From assembly GCF_018812025.1 (NCBI RefSeq), contig NC_063061.1, positions 33,496,640 through 33,560,639 of the forward strand: DNA of 64,000 bases, written 5' to 3'. The notes beneath the pieces were generated by a model. It was not told where the DNA came from, did not search any database, and worked only from the letters and a program-made list of their open reading frames with translations. Made by a program: the position numbers and the translations under genes. Source of the DNA: Megalobrama amblycephala (lineage: Eukaryota; Chordata; Actinopteri; Cypriniformes; Xenocyprididae). Each line of letters starts with the position of its first letter. The first letter of the stretch is position 1. This document shows, in pieces, positions 1 through 11,437 of this stretch.

Positions 1-880
1 ATTGACAGGGGGTTCTGTTATGTTAGTTTTGTAGGGTTACCATTCTGGTGAAGAGTAGACCGTGTGGTTAGGTTGAGGATGGGCTGCAAAACTTTTAAGA
101 CCACATATGCTCTATGTTGTTTGATTACATACATGCAAGTATATATTGACAGTCTCTTTGATAGTTATAATAGCATGTGTTTTTTGCTAACTAACATTTA
201 ACCAAGATCTGAATGTGATGTTTATGTAAATTAATTATATGTACTTGAGTGGGGCGAGGCTGAGAACTGTGGGAGCGAAGGAATGCCAGAGATGTGATTG
301 TTAATGAGAGACACCTGTGCACCACACTGGCCTTGCTCCACTTCCATGGCTCTCGGCCCCGCCCCACTTGTCACAAAAAAAATTAAGTTCTACTAACTTA
401 AAAAAAATAAGTTAGTTAACTTAAATGTTGCGAGGTATTTCCTCAAATGTTTTGAGTATTCTGAACTTATTGAGTATAAGTACAGTGCATAAGCCCGCTG
501 GTCATCATTGTTCTAAACCAAACTTTTAGGAACATTTCACACTTGTATTTTAGCGTGGTTTTAACCAGAATTATGAAACACTGCTCCAGAAAAGTGTTAG
601 CACTGCTTTTGCTGTGTTTTAGCCAGGATTAATGGTCAACCCCAGGTAAATTATGAGCAGTATGAAATGTGCATCAAGATAACCAATGATTCTGTTTACC
701 AAGGGTTTAGAATGACTGAGGGTTAGCTATTTCAAGCCCTAATTGTGGTTCATTAAAGTGACACATGTTACTGTGTATTTGCTTTATCTTCACATATTCT
801 CATATCAGCTGATTAAAATTTTTATTGACATCCAAGTGGTCTTCTAACCCTATACGGTATTTTTACACTTTTCTCTTTAG
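1..880. other. Upstream flank of the first receptor gene, no gene seen
   Basis: I see no coding region or recognisable transposon here. The stretch is AT-rich, with a short GC-rich patch near 300-360. A pyrimidine tract ending in TTTAG near 881 could be a splice acceptor serving the receptor gene that starts at 925, so a 5' non-coding exon may lie in or beyond this stretch. No clear TATA box or CpG island is visible. Confidence 0.5.
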
Positions 881-924
881 GCTAGATCATATTTGCAACA
901 TATTTTCTCTGAGCTGAGATAGAC

Positions 925-1782
925 ATGGACTCTGTTGTGAACTTGACCACACCTGAAGCTTCCACAAACATCACAGCATCTGCCTCTGCATTTCATCGAA
1001 TACACATGTTAGAGATTTGTCTGCTGAGCAGCCATTTCATGTTTGGTCTTCCTACACACTCCTACATCATATGGCTCATCATCACAGGAACAGGAAGTGG
1101 AGTCGCATCAGAGTTCTTCATCCTCAATCTCTCTGCTTCTGAGATCTTGTTCTCTCTGGATTCTTTATTCAGTATATTGGGAATAACCATACAATTTCGA
1201 TTCTTCATAACATTGTCAGTTTTTCTCCAAGGACTCGGCATATCGGGCCACCCTCTGTTTCAGTGTCTGATCTGTGTTGAGCGTTACCTGGCAGTGGTTT
1301 ATCCTGTAACCTTTCTGAAGTTCAAACCTCTCAGATACAGAGTGATCTGCTGCTCCGTGGCCTGGATAATCACTCTCGGATCCTGTTTATTCTGCTTATT
1401 ATGCAATAATAATGCCTATAGATGGTTTCTCTCAATTCAATTACTCTTAGTTTTCTTTATTGAGTTGTTCTGCTGTGTGGCTGTTCTCAGAGCTCTGAAG
1501 CAGTCAGGACCAGGAGAGAGAAGGAGAGAGAGAGAGAAAGAAAACCACATAAAGAGAAGAGCGTTTTATCTTATACTAGCTACTACTATGAATATGGTTA
1601 TCATGTATTTGCCATACTCTATTGTTGCATTCATCGCTGTTCTGACGCAACAGAATATTCCTGCTCTCTGGTATATTAGTTTCATTTGTTTTACGCTGGC
1701 TGGTTATGTTCAGCCTGTTTTTTATCTGCATCGGACTGGGAAACTTGTGTCCTGCCTCAGTTCTCCAAAAAACAGCAACTGA
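925..1782 (+). CDS. Rhodopsin-like GPCR, type A, intact (285 aa)
   Basis: Predicted seven-transmembrane class A receptor at the plasma membrane; ligand unknown. The N-terminus has two N-glycosylation sequons (NLT near residue 6, NIT near 15). TM1 carries GLPTHSYIIW, with His in place of the usual Asn1.50. TM2 has NLSASE, with Glu at the Asp2.50 position. The end of TM3 has ERY (119-121) for DRY, followed by the conserved ICL2. TM4 Trp is present. ICL3 is very basic and purine-rich (GPGERRRERE). TM7 reads YVQPVFYLHR, so NPxxY is absent. The residue 25 before the ERY arginine is Ile, so the usual TM3-ECL2 disulfide is missing. The start is a true ATG just before a glycosylated N-terminus like those of its paralogues. 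A possible splice acceptor lies about 45 bp upstream. The exact subfamily is not recognised; P2Y-like delta-group kinship is only a guess. Confidence 0.87.
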   Translation: MDSVVNLTTPEASTNITASASAFHRIHMLEICLLSSHFMFGLPTHSYIIWLIITGTGSGVASEFFILNLSASEILFSLDSLFSILGITIQFRFFITLSVFLQGLGISGHPLFQCLICVERYLAVVYPVTFLKFKPLRYRVICCSVAWIITLGSCLFCLLCNNNAYRWFLSIQLLLVFFIELFCCVAVLRALKQSGPGERRREREKENHIKRRAFYLILATTMNMVIMYLPYSIVAFIAVLTQQNIPALWYISFICFTLAGYVQPVFYLHRTGKLVSCLSSPKNSN

Positions 1783-2259
1783 CTAATCATTATTTCCATT
1801 TAGCAATTTATGATGCAAGTTTGGCCCCCAGGCTGTTCTGTTTATTTAAAGAAGTACACCACCTTAATGCAGATTTACTTATTTTATGTCTGTCTATCTC
1901 ATATGGGTTAAAGCAAATGACTGTAATTTTGTTTAGGATTTTTAAAATAAAACAACATTATTATATATTATATCATCCTTTTTAAGGCATTAGAAATTAT
2001 TTTACTGAACCTGAAATACATAAATTAATGTGTAAATGAAACCAAATACAGATTTAGTTAGTGCAGTCTATTATTCTGCAAACTTGTTCTCATTAGTAAA
2101 ACAGCATCAAATGTATGTTGATTGTCAGACCGTCAAAATTCTTGTTTAATTCTTTGTCTACTCTTCTAGCTTTGGTCTTCCTCAATGGATATATCTGATC
2201 AAAAATGGAGTTAGTTTGTGAACACATATATGTGCAACTTTTTCAGTGTTTGTCTTTCA

Positions 2260-2265
2260 AATAAA
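2260..2265 (+). terminator. Polyadenylation signal AATAAA, type A 3' UTR
   Basis: AATAAA lies about 480 bp after the stop of the first receptor, within a GTTTGTCTTTCAAATAAA context. The same context recurs after the other type A copies (11179, 13773, 14671), so it is probably the inherited 3' UTR end and not a chance match. Confidence 0.6.
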
Positions 2266-2381
2266 AGGAATCAATCTCTGACACAGTCACTTATTTTCAT
2301 GTTCCAGGTGTTCAATGCATTAGTGAAGCTTAGTATTTGAAGCTTACGATATTACAATTGTTTTTTTTATTTTTTTATTTC

Positions 2382-2387
<6 letters not shown>

Positions 2388-2435
<48 letters not shown>
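2388..2435. repeat. (TA)n microsatellite
   Basis: About 24 uninterrupted TA units follow a T-rich tract. A second long (TA)n tract occurs at 38050. It is a simple repeat with no coding potential. Confidence 0.97.
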
Positions 2436-2437
<2 letters not shown>

Positions 2438-3077
2438 ATTTGTCTTACTGACTCTGTAATGATTAGAGATCATGTTGTGTAGTTTTTACAGTCCATGCAC
2501 GTTTCATATAACATTAGTAAGCATATATATTGTGGTTTGTTTGAAAAAAATAAAACAATCTCTAACAAATAGTCATATATTTTGTAAAAATAATGTTAAT
2601 TAAAATAATAAATAAAAAAATACAAGTAGCCATATACTGTTAAAAACAAAAACAAACAAACAAACAAAAAAAATTACGGCAGCCGTGGTTTCCAGAACTT
2701 CCCCTTAAAAAAATACAGCAGCATCATTCTAGGTTTTACGGATTTAACTTACAATTTAAAATTTACAGTTAAAAAAAAAAAACATATTTCATTAACTGAT
2801 ATATCATGTTTATGCTGCCTTCACATGCTCTCAGAATTATCGTAAATACCAATTTCCTAGGCAAAAAGTGCACATGAACTCCCTCCCATTTCGAAAGTTT
2901 AATGCGATGAGCTCTAAACCACGACTTCAGAAGTGGGAATTGTCAAATGTCAGATAAAGCTCTGTGTTTAGTTCCGTTCAGTTGTCTGTTGTTGTTGCAT
3001 TTAACCTGTTTTTCTGTTCATGATTTGGTTAGATTGATTTTGTTTTCAATAAACTCTGCCTAATTCACAACATGTGT
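2436..3077. other. AT-rich intergenic stretch, no gene
   Basis: Holds A-rich simple sequence (2640-2670, 2770-2785) and a TTTACAGT/ACAGTAAA-like stretch typical of degenerate fish repeats. I see no gene in it. Confidence 0.5.
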
Positions 3078-3085
3078 GTACGCAC

Positions 3086-5640
3086 CAAGGTTATAATCGT
3101 TAACGAAAACGAACGAAAAAACGAAAACTAGGTGGGAAAAAACATTGTCGTTAACTGAAATAAAATAAAAACGAGGCATTACAAAAAAACGATAACTAAC
3201 TAAAACTGTAATGTGTGTTTGGCAAAACTAACTAAAATAAAATAAAATTATAGATTAAATGTCCTTAGTTTTCGTCTTCATCAATGTCTTTCATAGAGCA
3301 AATAACGTTTAGCTGCATTTCCTTTCCCTGCGTCTCTCACATACACGCGCGCACACACACACAGCCCCTCCAGTCAGTGCACACCGCGTCTCCATGAGAA
3401 CGAGTGTTCGACTTTGAAAGCAAGTTCGCTAAAGGTTGGTATCTCGTGAACACCTTTACACAAACACACATTAAAAAGTGGTATAAAAATATTTTTAATT
3501 CTGAATATAACTTTGTCAGCGTGTTAATGTCGACGCGAGAAGCGATTGCTACTGCAGCACGTTAACTAGACGCAAGTTTGAGGTAAAATGCATTTGGGTT
3601 GTCGATGTCAAAACACTATATAAGCTCAGCTGTGATTCAAATATTAAATAATGTCATTTGTTTACTCTTACACTGAATATTTGCTGCTTCAATCCAAATG
3701 TGTTTGCATAATTCACCCAAAATGAAAATTACTGTGAGAAAAAAATCAAGTTTACAGAGTTTTAGTGTCACTGAAGGTAAACCTGCGTTGGTCATGGTGG
3801 TTAACGTTAACTTATCTCTCTTAACGTGCTCTTGCTGAATGGCAAGGATTGCACTATGGACTATTGTACCTTTTGTATGTTTTCATTTTTTTTTTTAACT
3901 GTATTTTATTTTTCATAACGAACAAGCTGCGATGTCACATTTCCGCTGATTTGTTGTGTGTGCGTGAGGCGCGGGCGCGATCAAACCAGTGCCCAAGGCA
4001 GTCGACCGGAAGTTGAAGTCGGCCGCGTGCTGCCATCTTGTAGCAGAACTTCACTTGCGTTAGCATCCCATTGACTCCCATTCATTTTGGCGTCACTTTG
4101 ACAGTGAATAACTTTACATCTGAGGCGTTTAAAGACTCCATTTGTCCATTATTTATTTCCAAAGATACACGACAATGTATAAAGGGCTCCATTACCTTCT
4201 ATGTTACATTATGGCCCCGTAGAAACAGTTTTTGTAAAAATAAGCTAACGATTGCGTCATAACCACTCGACTCTCTGTCGCACAGTAGAGAAATTACCGT
4301 ACAGACAGGAGGAGAAGCTCGCAGGCAATCGGGGAGATTATCTTAATATGGCGTACTGGCGTTACATTTTAAAATACTATACAAAATAATTAATCAGAAT
4401 ACTTACTCCTGCTCACTCACGCCAAAGAACTCCCCGCTCAAGCTCGCCGTCTCTGCAAGATTAACGATGGCAGTTTGCACGCACAGCTACTAGAAGATTT
4501 ACATCTGTCAGACAGGTTGCTGACGTCATCAAGCTTAGTGTGAGTCTGCGCGTCAGAAACGGAAGTGCTAAAAATCGCTAAAAATGGGCTTCACTTGACT
4601 CAATTGAGTTCCAATGGGGTCGCTGTGTCCATTTCTTTTACTGTCTATGGATCAAACAGCTGTCTTTGCAGGGGACTTGCCTCATCGTCATGGCAACGGT
4701 TCGTAGTCAGGTCAGATTACGTCAGAGTTGGTTGCCGTTTCTTGGATGCTCAGACTACCAAACTAACGCCGATTAAACATGTTCAGTCTGGTGAAAACCG
4801 ACTCAGACCAACGCCAACAGGGGTATCACACCGATCCGATCAAACTCCAACAGACAAGTTTGTTGGCGCGGTGTGAATTGGCCTTTACACTGAATGTTTG
4901 CTGCTTCAATCCAGACGAGTAGGCTATTGTAAATTTAGTATAGGGTGTGAAAATTGTACAGCTGTGGTATTTGTATAGGGTGTGAATTCTGTATAGAAGA
5001 TGTGTAGATTTTTGGTAGATTTTTTGGCAATTTTGTGAAGGTGTCACACACACTAAAAAAAATTGAAAAGCTGTATTTAAAGTTTTTTTTTTTTTTTTTT
5101 GTTATTTGTTATGTTCTTTTCTCAGATTGAGCTCCCTGACAATCTGACAGAAATGTCTTGTTGTGGCTTAAAAATGGGTTGAAAAGGCTACATGCGGTTC
5201 ATGTATGTCTTCTTTAGTCTGTTGGCTCTTTAGGTTTTTTTACTGGCACACGTCACTTACACATTTTGCACTTACTGCGGAGTGTCGAGACTGTTTACAT
5301 ATTTGTGCCCATATGTACATTTTATGTACTGGTTTTATTTTTGAATGAATATTTTCTAAAATTGTATGATGTTTTTGTTGAGCTATTATTACACAATACT
5401 TTTTCTGACCTTTTTGAATCTTGCCCCTGACAAATAACCCAAATTACAAAAAAAGACTAAAACTAACACTAAAACTAATAAAAACTAAACTAAAACTAAG
5501 CATTTTCAAAAAATAAAAACTAAACTAAACTAGCAAACCCACTTTAAAAACTCATTAAAACTAAACTGAATTTGAAAACAAAAAGTCAAAACGAAATAAA
5601 AATAAAAACTAATGAAAAATGCAAAACTATAATAACCTTG
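3086..5640. mobile_element. hAT-like non-autonomous DNA transposon with 8-bp target duplication
   Basis: The sequence GTACGCAC occurs immediately before (3078-3085) and after (5641-5648) this block. The block starts CAAGGTTATAATCG and ends in the complement (ATAACCTTG), giving short imperfect terminal inverted repeats. An 8-bp duplication and a CA(A/G)GG-type end fit the hAT superfamily. The outer arms are rich in AAACTAAAAC/ACGAAA repeats. The centre (about 4010-4680) has a different composition and may be a nested element. No transposase reading frame is recognisable, so the copy is non-autonomous. Confidence 0.82.
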
Positions 5641-5884
5641 GTACGCACATGATTTTTTCTTAATATTGTTCCAATGTTAGTGAATTTTTATAGTTGTCAG
5701 GGTTTGAGTTTTATTCATGTCTGTTTCTAGGTTGGTTTGCTTGTTCTGTTAATTAGTTCTGTCCCCTACCTGTTTGTTTCCATGGTCACTGATTGCTTTA
5801 GTATTCTGTTCAGGTGTGTCTGGTCAATTATCTAGTTAGTTCCACAGTATTTAAGCCCTGTGTTTAGTTTGGTTGTCTGTTATC

Positions 5885-6547
5885 TAGTGATGGGGAGATT
5901 GAGGCTTTGTGAAACACTGAAGCAGTTGAAGCAAATGTGCCGTAATGATTCGAGGCTTCGAAACAATCTGACACCTGTCTCCATGGTGACCCCTAGTGGT
6001 CAGAACAGTGTAAAAGCAACAAAACTCAGGCCAAACATGCATTAAAAATACCCTTTTACAAATGTATTGCAAAAGTTTTATTGAAAGTAAAATCAATCAA
6101 ATGGAATTAACTAATCATCTAATAAGATTAAATATAGAGTGTCTGTATAATATGTGTTCTTTTATCAATTTTAAAGGCTTGTTTCTCTGTTCCATGGCTC
6201 AAGCTAAACAGGCCAATAAGAGATTAATAACTACCATTATTAATTTTAATTATTCTAATGTATAATTAAAACATCTACAAATGTATAACACTGATCGGAG
6301 ATCAGGTAAAACCATAGGGCAACGCCCTAGACACTTGTTCAATAGTTATCAGTGAATCTACATGATCATCGCCCTCTACTGGTGAACCATTGAAATTTCG
6401 AACTGTTTCGAAACGTTTCGAAGCCTCGTTTACTAAAATCACGTGACTTTAGCAGTTTGATACACGCTCCGAATCATTGATTCGAAACAAAAGATTCATG
6501 AAGCTTCGGAGCTTCATGAAGCAGTGTTTCGAAATCGGCCATCACTA
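5885..6547. mobile_element. hAT-type MITE, 8-bp target duplication CTGTTATC
   Basis: The element begins TAGTGATGG and ends in its complement CCATCACTA. CTGTTATC directly flanks both ends (5877-5884 and 6548-6555). The 663-bp interior is rich in TTCGAA and GAAGCTTC motifs and has no transposase frame. These marks fit a non-autonomous hAT element. Confidence 0.88.
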
Positions 6548-6565
6548 CTGTTATCCGCTTGTTAA

Positions 6566-6920
6566 GTCGTGACGTGAGGAACGCCATTTCCGGGTTCAAG
6601 CATCGACTCGTTTCACTTGAGAATTCCATCTTGATGTCCGTTTATGAACGCTATTTATTAAAAATAAACATTTAACATTTTAAAGTTAAACATTTAAAAT
6701 ACTTACAGTCTACACAACAGTCTCCATGGTCACAGCATTACAGATATTGATATTTTAGCGATTTATAAAAGATGAATCACTGTCTGACCATCTGGGATTT
6801 TGGTATGGAGATAAAGGTTATGATTATAATATTTTTGGTAGCATCGTGTGTGTATATTAGCACCGTTTGTTGTTTTCTTGTGGAGATTGGACTCGGAAGC
6901 GCTGCCGTGTGACGTCAGAC
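6566..6920. mobile_element. TTAA-flanked MITE (piggyBac-like)
   Basis: TTAA lies at both borders (6562-6565 and 6921-6924). The inner ends are related inverted repeats (GTCGTGACGTGA on the left, TGACGTCAGAC on the right). TTAA duplication is the mark of piggyBac-type insertion. There is no transposase. Confidence 0.65.
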
Positions 6921-6931
6921 TTAACCGAATA

Positions 6932-7753
6932 GAGGGTATGCACGTGACGTCACCGTCGACCGTTACGACTGCGGTCACGCAGCTGAGTGGCAAAAGACTG
7001 AGCGGCAGCATTGGTTTTCAGCGTGAATGTCCCGAAAAACACACAAAACACGTCCAAAACGGAAAAGAGCTTTGCGACTGACTGTATAAATAGATTTGAC
7101 ACGAAACCTGAGGTATACTATATTTAAAAACTTGCGAAAGCTACAGAAAAAAAGCAAATGGATTACTGCAATTCACAGAAACAGCTGGACTCCGGCAGAG
7201 AAACATGGATTTGCAGTTATCATTTTGTGTCAAATTGTTGGATTTTGAGGTAAAATCATACCGTATATATTGTATTGTTTTATATTATGTTGACAACTCA
7301 TTAATTATATATTTACCATCTTATATTCTGCATAATTGGGTGTTTTTAAATAAACAACACTGACAAAAACTATACTATAAAACTATATTTTTAGGGCTGG
7401 ACAATATGACGATATAACATTGATATAAGTGATTACGCGGATTTAAACCTACCTATATTGTAGTTATATAAAGCGTTCACAGGCAGATTTGCTTTATGTA
7501 TTTCCCCACCGTCGAAATCAGGCACATATAAATATCAGGAAACACGACTCTTGGCTGCATGTCAATATCCATGGATTAGGTTTATTTGACAAGTTGTAAG
7601 GAACACTTTTAAGCCCAACCTTTAATTCGTTAGTTTTACTCGCGTTTTCGCAGTTTCCCCTATTAAATCCAGTCACGCAGCAGGTTCTTTTACCACTCAG
7701 TCCAACTGAGGGAACGCGTTTTCGGCGGTAAAGTGACGTCGATGCATACCCTC
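6932..7753. mobile_element. TA-flanked DNA element with GAGGGTATGCA inverted ends
   Basis: The element starts GAGGGTATGCACGTGACGTC and ends in the complement of GAGGGTATGCA, with a GACGTCAC block inside both arms. TA lies at each border (6930-6931, 7754-7755). A second copy, truncated at both ends, occurs at 25652-26488 in the same orientation. No protein frame is recognised. TA targeting suggests Tc1/mariner-type mobilisation, but the superfamily is not certain. Confidence 0.68.
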
Positions 7754-7888
7754 TATTGTCACGTTTACCCAGTTGTTCTGTTTGTTTACTTAGTCAAGAG
7801 TGTTTTGTTTCTAGATATTTTGTTTAATAATCTGTTTACTGCTGCACTTGGATCCTCTCTCTTCTTACCTTGCAACCAGCATGTGACA

Positions 7889-8230
7889 AAAGTATTCTAA
7901 ATGTGTGGCCACATGTATTCGAGGGCTTTCTGCACAATCTTTCTTTTAGCTTTTCATCACTCTCATCAAACATATGCCGCTCTCTGCAGAAGCTCTCTCA
8001 CTAGATCCTTGAGAAATTGTGCCATTCTCAAAACTAGTTCAAACACAATAAACACCTTTTATCTCAGACAAGATAAAATGAGTTTATAACAGTGCTTGTT
8101 GGAATGTAATACAAACGCGTCAGTCACTACCTAATGCAAGAGTTTACAGACTGTATGAGATGTAAATAGAGACCCCGTTGTGGAAGATGATCAGATATTT
8201 TACAGTACTTCGCTCCTAAAGGCTAGTTAC
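7889..8230. other. Intergenic, nothing recognised
   Basis: No gene, terminal repeat pair or known repeat family could be assigned to this stretch. Confidence 0.4.
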
Positions 8231-8279
8231 AGAAAATCTGGTAGACAGGCAACAGACAAGGAACCTATCCTGAGTGACG

Positions 8280-8500
8280 ACGTCACTCCACGCATTCCGC
8301 AAGTACCAGATATCAATCCAATAGAGCACCTTTGGGATATGGTGGAATGGGAGATTTGTATCATGAATGTGCATCTGCAGTAACTATGTGATGCTATTAT
8401 GTCAATATGAAGCAAAATCTCCTTGTTGAATCTATGCCATGAAGAATTAAGGCAGTTCTGAAAGAAGGAGGGAGTCCAACCATGTATAAGCAAGGTGTAC
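8280..8500 (+). pseudogene. Relic of a Tc1/mariner transposase (C-terminal end)
   Basis: The translation reads PDINPIEHLWDMVEW, the well-known Tc1 transposase signature around the third acidic catalytic residue (PDLNPIEHLWD in the family). Stops and frameshifts follow at once, and no matching terminal repeats are obvious. It is a short decayed remnant. Confidence 0.75.
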
Positions 8501-9760
8501 CTGAGTGTAAGTGTATATCGGGATCAAAAGGATGTGGGTGGGCAAGTCATATAATGCTATAGTAAAGTAATGCTACAGCTCACATTTGATAACAATGTTC
8601 TTGCCATCTGTTCTCCTGACAAAAATAATGGCAATATTTTTTGAGGAGCTGAATGAAAGCTTTTCCATCTCTTCCAAGCTATCTTGCTGCAATGGTGATG
8701 TCTCTTACACATGCGATTAGTGGATATTAAATATGAATCTAGGAATGATTGTATTGTTTGATTTCAATTCAGTAGGGTTTGAGGTAAAAAAAAAAAAAAA
8801 AAAAAAACATTGCAAAGAAGCTATTTTATGGATGGTAACTAATATTATTGTTGAAATGAATTACTGCCCAACACTGGTCATAAACAAAACAAAACAAAAC
8901 AAAACAAAATACACATAGGAAAAAGCTGATGATTTGATTTATTTACATTTATGCTGTTATGTATTGTATTACCTGAAAAATGTGTTCCCAATGTGACAAC
9001 AACGTAGGCCCATAGAGTGTGATGACATGCAAATCAAGATTTCAAGATTACAACATTAATCATACAGAATGAGGATAATACTGAACAAATTTCAACAAAG
9101 TGACACGTATATAGGCTTAGTACAGATTTTCGCTAGGCCTCGCTGCTTTTTCAGTCTCGCACATGAGCACCACTTTTAGGTGCGTGATATCAAGTTTGAA
9201 GAAGTTTTAAAATTCAAAACATGTCTCGAATCCTTGCTTTTTTTTTTTTTTTTTCTTTTTTTTTATCCAAACATTAAATTCATGGATGAAGTCCATGCAA
9301 TACACGATTTAGCGGCGCCATCTAGCTGCTGTGTGTAGGACATCTCAGCTACTTTAATAAGTTTGGCAAAATAATCCCTTTTCAACTGTTGGCTATACAT
9401 ACAGGAAATGATTAAATGGATAAATAATAATAATAATAATAATAATAAACTGATAAAAACAAATTTCCTTATGTCCAGAGCTGATCATATGCCTTATAAA
9501 GTGGCACTAACCAATACCATGAATTGTGAACATGCAGTACTGGATAACCACATTGTTTTCTATACAAATAATACTCAAAGAGGGCTATCTGTCTTTTTGA
9601 ACCTAAAGTTTATTACTTTAAATATTTGCATATTTGGTTTATTACGAAATGAAACCTATGAACCTATCCACAAATATCCTAGTGACAGCTGTGAAGTCAG
9701 TCTACAAAACACATCACAGATATTTATATACATCTGGAGAGACTGGACATTCACTCTTCA
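8501..9760. other. Intergenic with simple repeats
   Basis: Contains an A22 tract at 8786-8807, an (AAAAC)n-type repeat near 8884-8908, a T-rich tract near 9237-9265 and (AAT)n at 9421-9447. An open frame of 156 codons at 9408-9878 overlaps the microsatellite and a block duplicated at 12.3 kb, and has no family features, so I do not call it a gene. Confidence 0.5.
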
Positions 9761-9784
9761 GGTGATAAACCTTTATGAATTATT

Positions 9785-9970
9785 TCAGGGCTTTTTCTGC
9801 TTAATAATATATTATGATAATGCCATGATGATGTCTTTTGTAAGTACTATTGGCATGTTAGATATTATGATATTTTAATTATAAATGTGGATTAAGAGAT
9901 GAATATATACTGTACATCCAAGTCTTGTAATATTTGAATGCTCTGATTATTTAAATTGCAGAATGGATTT
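9785..9970 (+). repeat. Duplicated 5' flank, copy 1 (upstream of the 10122 gene)
   Basis: This block, with CTGCTTAATAATATATTA, TTGGCATGTTAGATATTATG and TATTTAAATTGCAGAA, recurs at about 12320-12510 before the next receptor. It shows the two genes arose by tandem duplication including their 5' flank. TTTAAATTGCAG looks like a splice acceptor kept in both copies. Confidence 0.78.
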
Positions 9971-10121
9971 TTTTTTTTTTTTTAAATGGCTACTTAAATT
10001 CTTTCTTGTTTTGAGTATTTTAGACTTTGCCATGAAAAATTCATATTTTATTTATGCTAACAGATTTACAACAATTGCAATTTTTTTCATTTTTTTTTTT
10101 TTTTGCAAAGACAAAGAAGAA

Positions 10122-10961
10122 ATGAACTCCTCCACACATGAAGCATCTACAAACTCCACAGCCATACAGCCAGATTACATTGTGCTAGTGAGCCGTGTGG
10201 ACATGTGGGCATATGCCATTAATTTTCTGTTTGGTCTTCCTACACACTCCTATATTATATGGCTCATCGTCACAGGAACAGGGAATGGAGTTGCATCAGA
10301 GTTCTTCAACATTAATCTCTCTGTTTCTGAATTATGTTTTTCTTTTAATAGTTTGTTAATAATGCTGTCAAATGTTGGTCACAGTACCAATCATTTACAA
10401 ACATTTTTCCTTGGTATTACCATCACTGGTCGTCCTCTGTTTCAGTGTCTGATCTGTGTTGAGCGTTACCTGGCAGTGGTTCATCCTGTAACCTTTCTGA
10501 AGTACAAACCTCTCAGATATAGAGTGATCTGCTGCACTGTGGTCTGGATAATCACTCTTGGATCCTGCTTGAACTGCATGTTTACTTTAGGCTCATATAA
10601 CTTTCATGATTTTTTCTGGTCCTTCTCGGTGCAGTTCCTCCTCTTCCTCTCCATCCAGTTGTTTTGTCTTGTGGCTGTTCTCAGAGCTCTGAAACAATCA
10701 GGACCAGGAGAGAGAGGGAGAGCGAGAGAGGAGGAAAACCACATGAAGAGAAGAGCGTTTTATCTCATTCTAATAACTACTGTGAGCATGCTTGTCATGT
10801 TTGTTCCATTCATTTTTGCTGGCTTCTTGACTGTTTTCACACGGCTGAATACTGATCCTCACACAAGTTTTGGTTTGGTTTGTTTTATTTTGGGTGGTTT
10901 TGTGCACCCTGTTCTTTTTCTGCATCGGACTGGGAAACTCTCCTGTGTCTGTACGTCTTAA
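10122..10961 (+). CDS. Rhodopsin-like GPCR, type A, intact (279 aa)
   Basis: Full-length seven-transmembrane receptor of the array. I choose the ATG at 10122 (MNSSTHEASTN), which matches the neighbouring copy at 12694. The open frame extends upstream to 9963, but only through translated poly-T and AT-rich flank. The N-terminus has the sequons NSS and NST. TM1 has FGLPTHSYIIW, TM2 NLSVSE and TM3 VERY, then the ICL2 HPVTFLKYKPLRYRV common to the array. ICL3 is GPGERGRARE and TM7 is FVHPVLFLHR. The tail ends in a Cys pair (SCVCTS) that could be palmitoylated. As in its paralogues, Cys3.25, Asp2.50 and NPxxY are missing. It is over 80 percent alike to the broken copy at 12694 by eye. Ligand unknown. 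Confidence 0.86.
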   Translation: MNSSTHEASTNSTAIQPDYIVLVSRVDMWAYAINFLFGLPTHSYIIWLIVTGTGNGVASEFFNINLSVSELCFSFNSLLIMLSNVGHSTNHLQTFFLGITITGRPLFQCLICVERYLAVVHPVTFLKYKPLRYRVICCTVVWIITLGSCLNCMFTLGSYNFHDFFWSFSVQFLLFLSIQLFCLVAVLRALKQSGPGERGRAREEENHMKRRAFYLILITTVSMLVMFVPFIFAGFLTVFTRLNTDPHTSFGLVCFILGGFVHPVLFLHRTGKLSCVCTS

Positions 10962-11178
10962 AACCTGAAACTGTTACTAAACAACCTTAGCTATATTATA
11001 AGTAAACCTTATATTGTAATATAAACATTCTGGGTTACTAATGTGAACTGAATAAGTGAATATTTCTTTTACTGGATTTCCCTGAAAGATTATAGATCAC
11101 ATTCTGTTGTTTTTATGAAGCATTCATGCTTCATTTGTCAAAGATGTGATTTGTGGTTTGTATAGTGTTTGTTTGTCA

Positions 11179-11184
11179 AATAAA
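11179..11184 (+). terminator. Polyadenylation signal AATAAA
   Basis: It follows GTTTGTTTGTC about 220 bp after the receptor stop, and is followed by a GTCACC...CCATGTCAGG block that recurs after other type A copies. It is the probable 3' end of the transcript. Confidence 0.6.
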
Positions 11185-11437
11185 ACAAACTCAGACAAAA
11201 GGTCACCCTTTTTCCATGTCAGGTTCATTAAAAATAAAATAGTTTGATAAAATCCAGAGTATTGTATCTAACAGATGAACATTGTGAAGATCAGATTATA
11301 GAGAAAGAAAGACCCCAAAAAAGTAAGATATTTGCAGAATGAAAGGAGAGGGAAGGGCCAGGAAGCAGCAGAAGCAGAAGCAGAAAGCCAAGAGCAAAAT
11401 AAGACCAAATATATACATGAAACTTACATCTTCTTAA

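Larger units (their letters stand above)
5695..7888 (+). mobile_element. Solo LTR (about 350 bp net) carrying three nested insertions
   Basis: The outer pieces (5695-5884 and about 7754-7888) look like one LTR: it starts TGTCAGGG, holds ATTTAAGCCCTGTG (a TATA-like box and start region) and ends TGTGACA. The flanking pentamers are ATAGT and AAAGT, a 4-of-5 match for a target duplication. Between these pieces sit an hAT-type MITE, a TTAA-flanked MITE and a TA-flanked element, each with its own terminal repeats. No gag, pol or second LTR is adjacent, so it is probably solo. The family is not identified. Confidence 0.6.

Noticed and set aside
9408..9878. 156-codon open frame
   Set aside because: Begins in an (AAT)n microsatellite and runs into a flank duplicated at 12.3 kb where the frame is not kept; no family features.
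9963..10121. N-terminal extension of the 10122 receptor
   Set aside because: It translates poly-T and AT-rich flank (runs of Phe). The neighbouring copy starts at the homologous MNS-T ATG.
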